Assembly (NCBI RefSeq): GCF_041080835.1
Contig: NZ_CP129683.1
Location: 1,364,001 to 1,428,000 of the forward strand
DNA from: Bifidobacterium sp. WK012_4_13
GTDB taxonomy: Bacteria; Actinomycetota; Actinomycetes; Actinomycetales; Bifidobacteriaceae
Direction: 5' to 3'
DNA length: 64,000 bases
In this document: positions 29,401 to 37,813 of the stretch, piece by piece
How positions within the stretch are numbered: the stretch's first letter is position 1
Layout of the letters: every line of letters starts with the position of its first letter
The notes under the pieces: generated by a model
The model's database searches: none
What the model was told of the DNA's origin: nothing
The model's input: the letters and a program-made list of their open reading frames with translations, nothing else
Position numbers and translations under genes: made by a program

Positions 29401-32400
29401 TCAGTGCTTTCTTGTCGAGTACCTCGACCTCGCCAAGACCGAGCCCAATCCAAGGAATGCAAGCACGACCGCAACGCCCGCCACACCTGCAATCGCGGTT
29501 CCTGTCTTTGCCAGTGGAGATTCGCCGGAGGATTGCTGTGCGCCTGCAGGAATCTTGTCGTTCTTGGCATTGACCGTCGCATCTATGCTCTTGACCTGCA
29601 ACTCAATGGTGAACTTGAGCTTGGCGGCGTTCAACCTGTATCCCTTGGGAGACTGGGTTTCCTGGAAGTAATAGTCGCCGGGCTTCAAGCCATCGACCGT
29701 TACCTTGCCATCAGCGCCTGTCTTGAGACCGGACTGAATCTTCGTGCCGTCAGCCTTGTAGAGGCTGAACACAGCTCCAGCCAGCGTCTTGCCGGTCGCT
29801 CCATCGGTCTTGGTCAGGACGACAGACCCAGTGATCTCATCATTGGTCACGGAAACATTCGCAACCTTGGCAGTCGTCTGAAGATCCACCGTGAAGACCC
29901 ACTTGGCGCCGCTCTTCACATAGCCAGCAGGAGCCTTGGTCTCAACGAAGTAATAGTCGCCAGGCTTCAAGCCATCGACCGTCACCGTACCATCCTCACC
30001 AGTCTTGACACCGGTCTGAATCTTGGTGCCATCAGCCTTGTACAGATCGAACGTTGCACCGGCAAGAACCTTGTTCGTATCGCTGTCGGTCTTCGTCAGC
30101 ACCACCGAACCAGTCTTCTCTGCATTCGTTGCGGAGGCTGTGGCGACCTTTGCAGTGGTCTGAAGCTCGACCGTGAAGTTCAGCTTCGAATCATTGAGCA
30201 CATAGCCAGCAGGAGCCGCAGTCTCGACGAAGTAATAGTCGCCGGGCTTCAAGCCATCGACCGTCACCGTGCCATCGGCGCCAGTCGTCAGACCCGTCTT
30301 GACCTCCGTGCCATCAGCCTTGTACAGATCGAACGTTGCACCGGCAAGAACCTTGTTCGTATCGCTGTCGGTCTTCGTCAGCACCACCGAACCAGTCTTC
30401 TCGGCGTTCGTGGCCGAAGCCGTCGCAACCGTCACAGGACTCTGGAACGCAATCGTGAACGGAACATGATCGCCGCTCAGCTCATAGCCAGCAGGAGCCG
30501 CCGTCTCGACGAAGTAATAGTCGCCAGGCAGCAGACCATCGACCGTCACCCTACCATCAGCGCCAGTCGTCACACCAGACTTCACCGGAGTGGCGCTGTC
30601 ATTGGACGAATACACATCGAACACCGCACCAGCCAAAGGCTTGTTGGAATCACCATCGGTCTTCGTCAGCACGACCGAGCCGGTCGTTTCCTGATCCGAA
30701 ACTGTGCACTTATTGGTGTTGCTGGAGGTATCAACCGAGCAGGTGACATCGCTTGGCGAAGAACTTGCGGCAGCGGTTGTGTACGACACGGTAAATGTCA
30801 CGCCGTTCTTCAAATTGTCAGAGATGGTGTATCCCGCAGGAGCAGAGGTCTCGACAAGGATGTATTTGCCGGAAACCATGTTGCCCCAGGTCAGATTGCC
30901 ATCGCTGTCCGTCGTGCCTGTCTTGAGAAGCGTGGCCTTCTGGCCATTGGAGTCGACGCTGTAGAGTGCGAAGGAAGCGTTCGACAGGGCAGCCTTGGTC
31001 TCGGCGTCGATCTTGTTGATCTCGATAGTGGTGTTCTTGCCGTCTGCCGAACCGTTGTTGTTATATACGGCAACGTTATTGGACTTGCTGGTCTGCGATT
31101 GCTCCAGATTGTCAGCGGAAATTGTCACCGAGTTGCTGACCGTATCATTCTTAAGCGGCGTGTTCACCAACGTGCGATATTGCAGGTCATATGCAGTATG
31201 AATCGTATTGCTGAAAGCAATGGTCAAGGTCTGTACGCCAGTCGCGGCCACTGTCTGCAGATCGACGGTGTAGTCCTTGCCGAGCGTAAGAGCTTTGCTG
31301 GTATCAGGAGTATATGTCTGCCCATCGGCGGAGACACTCACCGGATAGATCTTGATTGAACTCTGGTCGACGATCTGATTCGACGTTGGATTATCGACAA
31401 TCTTCGCATTTTCCAAAGTGGACTGCGATTTATTGATCCAGACATTCCAATTCACATATGAGCTATCCGTGGAATCAGCGGTGCCAGACTTGTCAACATA
31501 GTTGCTGCCATTGGGAACGCTGATCGAAGCGTCAAGTTCGTTGTCGATCTTGTTATTGGTGTATGTTGCAGTGTTGCTTTCCTTCGTATCTGAAAGTACC
31601 TGATTGTCGAGACTCGTTTCGAACTGCAAGACGTATGCCTTGGTGCTGTCATCAGGAAGCTTTGCGGTCACCGTCTTGGAATCAGAATCAAAGCTCGGGC
31701 TGATCGAAGAGGTGACATCGCTGCCCAGGGAATATGATCCGTCGGCATTGATCGTTGCCTCGAACACCTTGGCGCTGTCAGGGACATAGGTCTGTGTGGA
31801 AGGAATCGGATCGGTGATCGACGCGTTGCTCAGCGTCCGTTGATTGTAATTTCCAACAACGGTCCAGGTGATGTCCTTGGTTGTCGCGTTATAGCTCCCC
31901 GACTTGCTTCCATCGTTTTGTGCACTGTCATTTGGGGAGAAGTCTGCCGAGCCGGTATTTGTATGCGTGGAGCCACTAGTGTCGGTCCACTGCGCTTCAG
32001 CGCTATTTTTCCAATCCTTATTGCTGGGCAAGTTCAGTGTGTCGAACGAAGTGTTGTAACTGAGGGTGTACCAATCTGGTGCGGACGTCTTCAAGTCACC
32101 AAGAAATTCGAGTGTGAATCCATCAGCAGTCGCCTTGACTTCATAGTCTGTACCATTGACGTAGGTAACGTTCTTATCTTTATCTTTAAGCACGAACGAA
32201 CTCATGTCTACGGTGAGGCCCTCGGGGACTGTATCTGTCAATATCCAGTTGCTCATATTCTGACGAGCTTGGTTAATGTCAAAATGCCATGCAACCTGCT
32301 TGGTATTGTAATCAACGGATCCACGGGTTTTGGTGAGGCCCTGCTGTCCCAATGAGCCGGAGTTCGTGGTCTTCGTAACGTCATCGCTCGAAGCCGTATT

Positions 32401-33786
32401 GGTAATTCCATCCTTGTCGCTGTCATCAATCGCACCGCTGATGGTTGACTGATAGGCGATTTTTACGGCCTTGTCCAATCCATTGACGAAGGACACCGTC
32501 ATCTGGTTGTGGTCTGCGTTATAGGCAATCGTGTAGTCTGCAGGATCAACCGTGCTTCCATCCGCATAGGTGAGCACAGGAGTTCCGGTGAACGTCCCCT
32601 TGTCGAGCGTATCGGTGATCACTGCATTGTCGGCCGACAGAGTCGCGTCCTGACCATTGTAGTCAATATGCCAGTTATATTTCTGGCTTCCGTCATTGTC
32701 CGCACCATCGAAGCTCTTGTCGAGGAACTTGCCATAATTTGCAGCCACTGATGCAGAGGCTGGCGAATCTTTCCCGTCATTGTTCAACGTGGCCGTGTTC
32801 TTGAATGTTTCGGTCCCGCCGTCCTTTGGCACCTTGGAGGTGTCGATATCGGACTTATATTCGATCTTGAACGCATCCCTTGTAGTAGCATACTTGCCAA
32901 TGAACGTGACCTTGCCGGCGGCATCCACGGTATAGTCCGTGCCTTCTGTAAGGGCAGCTCCGGTTGACGTCACGTTGCCTTTCGTGTCAACGGTCACTGG
33001 GTATACGGCAACGCTTTTCAGCGTGGAAGCAACGGAATCCTCGGTTGAGCTCGGCATGGGGTCAGTGACCGTCGCGTTGGTCAGGGTCTGCAAGCTTGTA
33101 TTGATGGTGACGTCCCATGTGATGCCCGTAGGGTTCTTGCCGTTCGTCTCTCCGTTCAGCGTTCCGGCCTTTGCGATGTCGGTGCCGCCAGTTGGCTGCA
33201 CAAAGTATGGGATGGCAGGTTCGTTGCTCGTTGTGGGAATGTCGAAGCTCTGTTCACCTGTCGTCGTCTCTTGAGAAATCGAGGAACTGTATTCGAAGGT
33301 TCCAGAAACGTCGTCCACTCCGTCAACATTGTCATTGAAGGTGAAGGTCACATTGCCTGAGGCGTCAACGGTATAGGTGCCATAATCGCCAAGTTTTCCA
33401 TTCGTGACGGTGTGATAGTCAATGTTCGCTGGCATCTTGAAGGTGAAGGTGTCGCCACCCTTCAGTCTGGTGCCGTCTGCCAACGGATCAGGAACGCTCC
33501 ATGTATATTTAAAATCAACGTTGGTCCCAGCATTGACCTGCGATGAATCTACCTCATTGCCATTGGCATCGGTGAATGTCGCCTTTGCTGTGTCAATGAT
33601 CGTTCCGTTCGAATCATCGGGAAGATTGGTGTTAATGGTGCCAGTTGTTACCCCTGGCGTCGTGTCATCTGCCAGTGCCGTTCCGCTTGAAGTCTGGAAT
33701 ACCACGAGCAATGTGGCCAAAGCCACCAGGAAAGTCACGATTCTCTTGACTATCCCTGTCTTCGCTAAATTTGAAGACTTTTTCAT
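29401..33786 (-). CDS. Cell-wall adhesin with collagen-binding-like and Cna-B repeats
   Basis: Surface protein of 1,461 residues. The signal peptide (KRIVTFLVALATLLVVFQTS, ending near TALA) is followed by roughly 1,000 residues of repeated beta-sandwich modules resembling Cna_A/SdrG-type collagen-binding or isopeptide domains, with recurring LDKS, LTKT and VDKSG stretches. Five Cna-B (SpaA/prealbumin-like) domains follow; domains 2-5 each begin GSVVLTKTD and contain LxPGDYYFxET. The C-terminus is a sorting signal: PLAKTG, a hydrophobic helix and the basic tail RSRYSTRKH. Isopeptide-stabilised rods of this kind act in adhesion or as pilus-like subunits. A sortase is not seen nearby. AGGGGGA precedes the ATG. 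A 95-base stretch occurs twice without change (30026-30120, 30308-30402). Confidence 0.9.
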   Translation of the reverse strand: MKKSSNLAKTGIVKRIVTFLVALATLLVVFQTSSGTALADDTTPGVTTGTINTNLPDDSNGTIIDTAKATFTDANGNEVDSSQVNAGTNVDFKYTWSVPDPLADGTRLKGGDTFTFKMPANIDYHTVTNGKLGDYGTYTVDASGNVTFTFNDNVDGVDDVSGTFEYSSSISQETTTGEQSFDIPTTSNEPAIPYFVQPTGGTDIAKAGTLNGETNGKNPTGITWDVTINTSLQTLTNATVTDPMPSSTEDSVASTLKSVAVYPVTVDTKGNVTSTGAALTEGTDYTVDAAGKVTFIGKYATTRDAFKIEYKSDIDTSKVPKDGGTETFKNTATLNNDGKDSPASASVAANYGKFLDKSFDGADNDGSQKYNWHIDYNGQDATLSADNAVITDTLDKGTFTGTPVLTYADGSTVDPADYTIAYNADHNQMTVSFVNGLDKAVKIAYQSTISGAIDDSDKDGITNTASSDDVTKTTNSGSLGQQGLTKTRGSVDYNTKQVAWHFDINQARQNMSNWILTDTVPEGLTVDMSSFVLKDKDKNVTYVNGTDYEVKATADGFTLEFLGDLKTSAPDWYTLSYNTSFDTLNLPSNKDWKNSAEAQWTDTSGSTHTNTGSADFSPNDSAQNDGSKSGSYNATTKDITWTVVGNYNQRTLSNASITDPIPSTQTYVPDSAKVFEATINADGSYSLGSDVTSSISPSFDSDSKTVTAKLPDDSTKAYVLQFETSLDNQVLSDTKESNTATYTNNKIDNELDASISVPNGSNYVDKSGTADSTDSSYVNWNVWINKSQSTLENAKIVDNPTSNQIVDQSSIKIYPVSVSADGQTYTPDTSKALTLGKDYTVDLQTVAATGVQTLTIAFSNTIHTAYDLQYRTLVNTPLKNDTVSNSVTISADNLEQSQTSKSNNVAVYNNNGSADGKNTTIEINKIDAETKAALSNASFALYSVDSNGQKATLLKTGTTDSDGNLTWGNMVSGKYILVETSAPAGYTISDNLKNGVTFTVSYTTAAASSSPSDVTCSVDTSSNTNKCTVSDQETTGSVVLTKTDGDSNKPLAGAVFDVYSSNDSATPVKSGVTTGADGRVTVDGLLPGDYYFVETAAPAGYELSGDHVPFTIAFQSPVTVATASATNAEKTGSVVLTKTDSDTNKVLAGATFDLYKADGTEVKTGLTTGADGTVTVDGLKPGDYYFVETAAPAGYVLNDSKLNFTVELQTTAKVATASATNAEKTGSVVLTKTDSDTNKVLAGATFDLYKADGTKIQTGVKTGEDGTVTVDGLKPGDYYFVETKAPAGYVKSGAKWVFTVDLQTTAKVANVSVTNDEITGSVVLTKTDGATGKTLAGAVFSLYKADGTKIQSGLKTGADGKVTVDGLKPGDYYFQETQSPKGYRLNAAKLKFTIELQVKSIDATVNAKNDKIPAGAQQSSGESPLAKTGTAIAGVAGVAVVLAFLGLGSVLARSRYSTRKH
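29600..30660. repeat. Tandem DNA repeats coding Cna-B domains
   Basis: Four copies of a roughly 280-base unit, one per GSVVLTKTD domain. The units around 30,026 and 30,308 share 95 identical bases at a period of 282 bases (94 codons). Such identity favours slippage or recombination that changes domain number in frame. Confidence 0.75.
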
Positions 33787-34577
33787 ACATCCCCCTTGAC
33801 CCTATCAATCCGGTCGGGGCCTTAGCCTTCGAGTATCGATAAGGTGTTTCTAACAATGAAGCCGGCCAGAAATGCCAGCGTCCCCCAGAAAGTAAAGAAT
33901 AGCACAAATGGCACTTCAGAAAATTATATTTGTCAAGTGCCACTAGGCATTTTTCCGATGTCCATTTGGCATGGAAAGTCCATGCAATGCATGTTATCCC
34001 TCAGTCATCAGGGATACGCGTTGAACGATTCATCATAGGGAATGAGACATAGTTCACTATATTGATTGTCCGAAATGACCAATGGCAAGCTAGACTAGCT
34101 TGCATTTCATCATCTCCAAGTCCGAAAAAACGATTCAGCGCCTTGCACCTGCCCAGTCTTTCACACTCGTTGCCGTCCTTTCCGGGATGGTCGGTCACCT
34201 GACCGTGAATCATGCACATCACCCCTTTGCATGCAGCATGGCGATCGACATGCGTGTCAGACGGCAGGCCGGATGCGAATCGATGGGGCGGATTGAATCC
34301 GCATTGCTCGCCGCAGACGCATATCAGTCGAATAATCCACATGCAAAGAGTGTGGGAATGTTTGATGGGCCGGATGACCACCGTCATTTTTTCTGTTTGA
34401 ATATCATGTGGTTGCGGATTGACTTCCTGAGTTGCACTGCACGACGAAAGGCTTGCGCGTATCGCTGACGTCTACTCCGATATGTCAGGGCTGTCGGATG
34501 AACCGCATACCAGCGGGCATTGGCACAGGAACCAATGGAATTCATGCCTCGCAACCATCGAGGATAGGGAGGACAGC
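33787..34577. other. Divergent intergenic region with no recognised gene
   Basis: About 790 bases between the adhesin and the beta-helix gene. The left third is AT-rich promoter DNA. Overlapping open frames on both strands in 34,000-34,470 have no ribosome site, recognised domain or plausible composition, so I do not call them. Small hairpins (CATGGA/TCCATG near 33,970 and ATCCCT/AGGGAT near 34,000) are visible. Confidence 0.5.
33909..33942 (-). promoter_or_regulatory. Inverted repeat over the promoter of the Cna-B adhesin
   Basis: TGGCACTT (33909-33916) and AAGTGCCA (33935-33942) are perfect 8-base arms with an 18-base AT-rich spacer, 123 bases before the adhesin start. On the minus strand the right arm runs into a consensus -35, TTGACA (33936-33931). 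A repressor or activator site at this promoter is plausible; the -10 is not clear. Confidence 0.4.
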
Positions 34578-36305
34578 GTGAGCACAGAGCCTCAGGGCTG
34601 GGGAGAGCAGCCACAGCCGTTGCACCCCGCAAGAGATTCCCGCCTGCTGACCATCGCTTCATCGAGCGCATGCCTGTTGCTCTCCATCGCACTGTTTCTG
34701 CTGTTCATCCCAACAAAAAGAGCGATCGCATACGAGGCGCATCATCTCGAACGTCTCGCCTCTGCGTCGTCTCGGATCATGGCTGCCCACCGTCTCCACG
34801 CAAGGACTCCGAACGAGCTCCAATATGCAGATGGGTACCACCCGATTGGCGAGGTGTCTGTTCCGAACATGCGGGACACGGACCATGTCGTCCGAATAGC
34901 CAAAAAGGGCGCAACCGATAAGTACGTCTGCTGGACGACCGGCACGAACCTGGAAACCTCACTTACCATGCCGGGAGCGAAGATCGACGGCATCAGCGGT
35001 TCGAGCGTGACGATCCCGCTGACCCTCAGACATTCCCCGCGAGTGCTGTGGGGAACCCCATACGTCGGCGACCACCATGTCATCAATGCTCTGGATGCCG
35101 GACTGGTAGCGAACGGAATCAGGAACAACACGACGCGGCTGAACCTGATTCTTGACATGCTGCCCACCTCGGTGGAGAAGACCCTGCTGTTCCCCGCAGG
35201 CCATTTCGCCTTCAGGGGAGTCATCAACATGGTCAGCAACATCACGATGCTCGGAATCAGAAATGAATCATTCGTCCAAATGCCCAAGGGGGTTCATGGC
35301 GGCATGGTCATCTGGTACCCGACAGGCGGTGCCACAGGATACGACGGAATGCATGATGTGACGTGGAGAAACATCACCTTCCGAGGTGAATACCATGACC
35401 TGATTCCGACGCAGACCATCTATCAGCCTCTTATTCACGCCAATCGCATCACTTACGATTCATGCACCTTCATGATGGTTCAGCGACCATTCGGACATCT
35501 TCTGGATGTCGATGGAAGTACCAATGTCACGGTTCGCAACAGTGTCGTGATTGGCTCGCCAAACCGCGGACAGACATTCAAGGAAGCATTCCAGATGGAT
35601 GTCGCAGCCCTCGGTGCAAGCGGCTACTATGACAGACAGACCGTCTTTGACAATCTTCCGACCACCAATATGTCGATCATCCACAACCGATTCCTGCCGC
35701 TTCGCAGCAAGACGGGCCAGCTGCTGCTTCCGGCAGCGGATCCTTTCGGAACCCATATGGCATATGCAAGGACGACGGCACTCAGCAGCTATATTCGCCA
35801 CGGCCTCTTTGCGAACAACTACGTCGAGGACCCCGCTGCCTTCGAGGGCGCTGGGGGATATAACAGCGCAGTCATACACTTTGACGCTGCCGACGACATC
35901 ACCATCATCGGCAACACCTTCAAATGGACAGGCGAGACGCCCCAGCCGTCCTGGGGGGTGGCGTTCTACGCCCGCTCCCATCGGATGGTGAAGCCTTCCG
36001 GCTGGCGAGGCATCACCATATCGGATAATCTCTTCGAGAATTTCGCTCCCAGGCGAGGCGTGTTCGAGCTCTATCAGGAACGAAGCAGTATCGATGTTCC
36101 TGGCAGATCAGTCTCAGCCGTTCACATTCAGGGCAACCGCTTCAATGGAACGCCGGAGCGCCTTGCATACCTCTGGCTTCGGGATTATTCAAGACTATTC
36201 ATTGCCACGCACGATCAGCGCATTCGTGGTCTAGACAACGTGGTGAACGGCACCATATATCTGGATTCCCACCCATCCACGAGATCGCGAGGAACCGTCG
36301 CCTAG
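34578..36305 (+). CDS. Membrane-anchored right-handed beta-helix protein
   Basis: About 575 residues from GTG 34578, chosen because GGGAGG lies 5 bases upstream. A polar N-terminus of about 25 residues precedes one membrane helix (ASSSACLLLSIALFLLFIP), so the bulk should be outside the cell, tethered at its N-terminus. The body resembles the pectate-lyase-like parallel beta-helix fold: regularly spaced strands with Asn/Ser turns such as ITMLGIRNESF, NVTVRNSVVIGSP, MSIIHNRFLPL, DITIIGNTFKW and GITISDNLFENF. Such folds occur in polysaccharide lyases, epimerases and some GH families. I cannot identify catalytic residues and do not assign a reaction. It is monocistronic and ends before a bidirectional hairpin. 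Confidence 0.7.
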   Translation: MSTEPQGWGEQPQPLHPARDSRLLTIASSSACLLLSIALFLLFIPTKRAIAYEAHHLERLASASSRIMAAHRLHARTPNELQYADGYHPIGEVSVPNMRDTDHVVRIAKKGATDKYVCWTTGTNLETSLTMPGAKIDGISGSSVTIPLTLRHSPRVLWGTPYVGDHHVINALDAGLVANGIRNNTTRLNLILDMLPTSVEKTLLFPAGHFAFRGVINMVSNITMLGIRNESFVQMPKGVHGGMVIWYPTGGATGYDGMHDVTWRNITFRGEYHDLIPTQTIYQPLIHANRITYDSCTFMMVQRPFGHLLDVDGSTNVTVRNSVVIGSPNRGQTFKEAFQMDVAALGASGYYDRQTVFDNLPTTNMSIIHNRFLPLRSKTGQLLLPAADPFGTHMAYARTTALSSYIRHGLFANNYVEDPAAFEGAGGYNSAVIHFDAADDITIIGNTFKWTGETPQPSWGVAFYARSHRMVKPSGWRGITISDNLFENFAPRRGVFELYQERSSIDVPGRSVSAVHIQGNRFNGTPERLAYLWLRDYSRLFIATHDQRIRGLDNVVNGTIYLDSHPSTRSRGTVA

Positions 36306-36450
36306 CAAGCCCACGCAGGGTTCGGCGCAGCCGCCATTCCCGAGATCGATGCAACGCGCTGCCACGAATTCCCGGTTGGTTCGCCTGCGTGGACTGCTCG
36401 GCATCGGTGCCAGCCCCGGTGCAATGGCACAGCATTGCATTTCGCAGCAT

Positions 36451-36490
36451 GATGGGGCGCGCAATCAATAACAGCATTGCGCGCCCCATC
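36451..36490. terminator. Bidirectional terminator hairpin
   Basis: Perfect 15-base GC-rich arms (36451-36465, 36476-36490) with a 10-base loop, between the convergent beta-helix gene and the small membrane-protein gene. Confidence 0.75.
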
Positions 36491-36551
36491 CATGAATTCT
36501 GATGCTTCGAATGACCGGATTCGCATTCAGACATGTCGAAGAACCGATGAA

Positions 36552-36935
36552 TCAGTCAAGAATCTGCTGCACTGAATCGCGAATCTTGGAAGTCGCGCCA
36601 TCAACCGCAGAGCCTGCGCTCCTGACGGTCTGATCGACGGCTGTGCCTGCATTGCTCAGCGTCTGATTCACCGCCTTGCGAACCTGCCTGTTCCCGCGAT
36701 CTATGGTCTTCTGCCAATTGTCTGGAATCTCGACCTTCGCGTCACGGCAGTACTTGAAGTAGAAGAACAGAGCGATGCCCGCAAGCACCGCAATGATGCA
36801 GAACATCTTCAGATGCCCATGTCCCTGCTCTTCCTCATCACCCCAGCCATAGGTGTCAGCGTTCTGCTCGGACTCCTTGAAGTCATCCTCATCGTTGTGT
36901 TCAGTGGTCGTATCTATATTCTTGTCGCTTGCCAT
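36552..36935 (-). CDS. Small membrane protein with acidic N-terminus
   Basis: About 127 residues, not recognised as a named family. An acidic N-terminal region (EDDFKESEQNAD, then WGDEEEQGHGH) precedes one membrane helix (MFCIIAVLAGIALFFYFKYC). The C-terminal half is amphipathic with a repeated pattern of small residues (VNQTLSNAGTAVDQTVRSAG, then AVDGATSKIRDSV), likely helical. I prefer ATG 36935, which has AGGGGG 6 bases upstream, over ATG 36941. Single gene between two hairpins. A structural or stress role is possible, but no function is claimed. Confidence 0.65.
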   Translation of the reverse strand: MASDKNIDTTTEHNDEDDFKESEQNADTYGWGDEEEQGHGHLKMFCIIAVLAGIALFFYFKYCRDAKVEIPDNWQKTIDRGNRQVRKAVNQTLSNAGTAVDQTVRSAGSAVDGATSKIRDSVQQILD

Positions 36936-37065
36936 AGTCATCCCCCTTTAGCCCAAGGTTACTCCACACGCGAGCATTTCCCAGGTCCCACACCCTTGGA
37001 GCGATATTTTTGTGACATATTTCATTGAAAGGAATCACAGGGATCCACCGATCGAAGGAATCATT

Positions 37066-37686
37066 TCAGGCACCTATGATCCGCTCCGCCCCGTCCCGAA
37101 TCTCGATGGCCTCATGATTTGAGATTCCCTGAAGGTCGTGGCTGCTCGAGTACTCATCCTGAATAGCCTTCGCAGCTGCCTTGAATGGAAAGTTGCCCAC
37201 ATGAGGCACCAGATAGAAGTCAAGAACGCCAAGTCCCGTATAGTCCCCGGCGAGCTCGGGAGCGGCATCCGTGGAATCCATATGGGAGATGTATCCGATG
37301 TCAGGAGCAAGGATCACCGAACCTGCTGACGCACCAATATAGGTTTTCCCAGCATCGATGTGATCGACGATGGCCTTGTCCGCTTCACTGCGACGCAATT
37401 CCTGAAGCAGATAGAACGTATTTCCCCCAGTTATCACAACATAGTCGCTCTGCCCGATGCATCTACGGATCTCCTGCGGGCTGGCGGTCGAGACTTCAAG
37501 GTCAGCAACGCGAATACCCAAGGATTTCAAAGCCGATCGATCCGCATTGACATAATGCCTCACCTTCTGCCTTGAACTCGCAGTCGGTATCAGACACGCC
37601 TTTTTACCAGTGCAGTCACCTCGGGCAAAATCATGGAATCTGGCGGCCATCGGTGCAAACATCGAAGTTAGAAAAAGCGTATGCAT
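37066..37686 (-). CDS. Peptidase E-like (S51) serine hydrolase
   Basis: Class I glutamine-amidotransferase-like fold of the S51 (dipeptidase E) family, about 206 residues, no signal peptide. The nucleophile Ser120 sits in YIGASAGSVIL, and VVITGGNTFYLLQEL and LVPHVGNFP are family positions. The family cleaves Asp-Xaa dipeptides or related substrates. I start at ATG 37686 with GGAGG 4 bases before it; the upstream in-frame start at 37743 lacks support. It stands alone on the minus strand. Confidence 0.85.
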   Translation of the reverse strand: MHTLFLTSMFAPMAARFHDFARGDCTGKKACLIPTASSRQKVRHYVNADRSALKSLGIRVADLEVSTASPQEIRRCIGQSDYVVITGGNTFYLLQELRRSEADKAIVDHIDAGKTYIGASAGSVILAPDIGYISHMDSTDAAPELAGDYTGLGVLDFYLVPHVGNFPFKAAAKAIQDEYSSSHDLQGISNHEAIEIRDGAERIIGA

Positions 37687-37740
37687 GCGTCCTCCATCTG
37701 ACTCAGACCATCCTATTACTTCCAATGCAGTGACGTGTGA

Positions 37741-37779
37741 CAATCAGCCCACGTCTGAATAACGAACGTGGGCTGATTG
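37741..37779. terminator. Terminator hairpin after the giant PAP2-GH92 gene
   Basis: Perfect 14-base arms CAATCAGCCCACGT and ACGTGGGCTGATTG with an 11-base loop, 35 bases past the stop of the giant surface gene and before the S51 gene. Confidence 0.75.
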
Positions 37780-37813
37780 GCGATTGACATTCAGTGCAAG
37801 GCACCGATTCGGT

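Noticed and set aside
29600..30660. Regular repeats considered as a CRISPR array
   Set aside because: The period is 282 bases, the units are coding and in frame, and they match Cna-B domains.
29404..31359. 651-codon open frame on the plus strand, antisense to the Cna-B adhesin
   Set aside because: It mirrors the repeats of the adhesin, has no ribosome site or recognised domain, and the minus-strand protein has clear domains and a sorting signal.
33740..33786. LAKTG in the N-terminal region of the adhesin, identical to its C-terminal sorting motif
   Set aside because: It lies before the signal-peptide core and would be removed; coincidence is likely.
34001..34470. Overlapping 120-codon frames on both strands between the adhesin and the beta-helix gene
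   Set aside because: No ribosome site, no domain, and Cys/His/Met-rich composition typical of chance frames.
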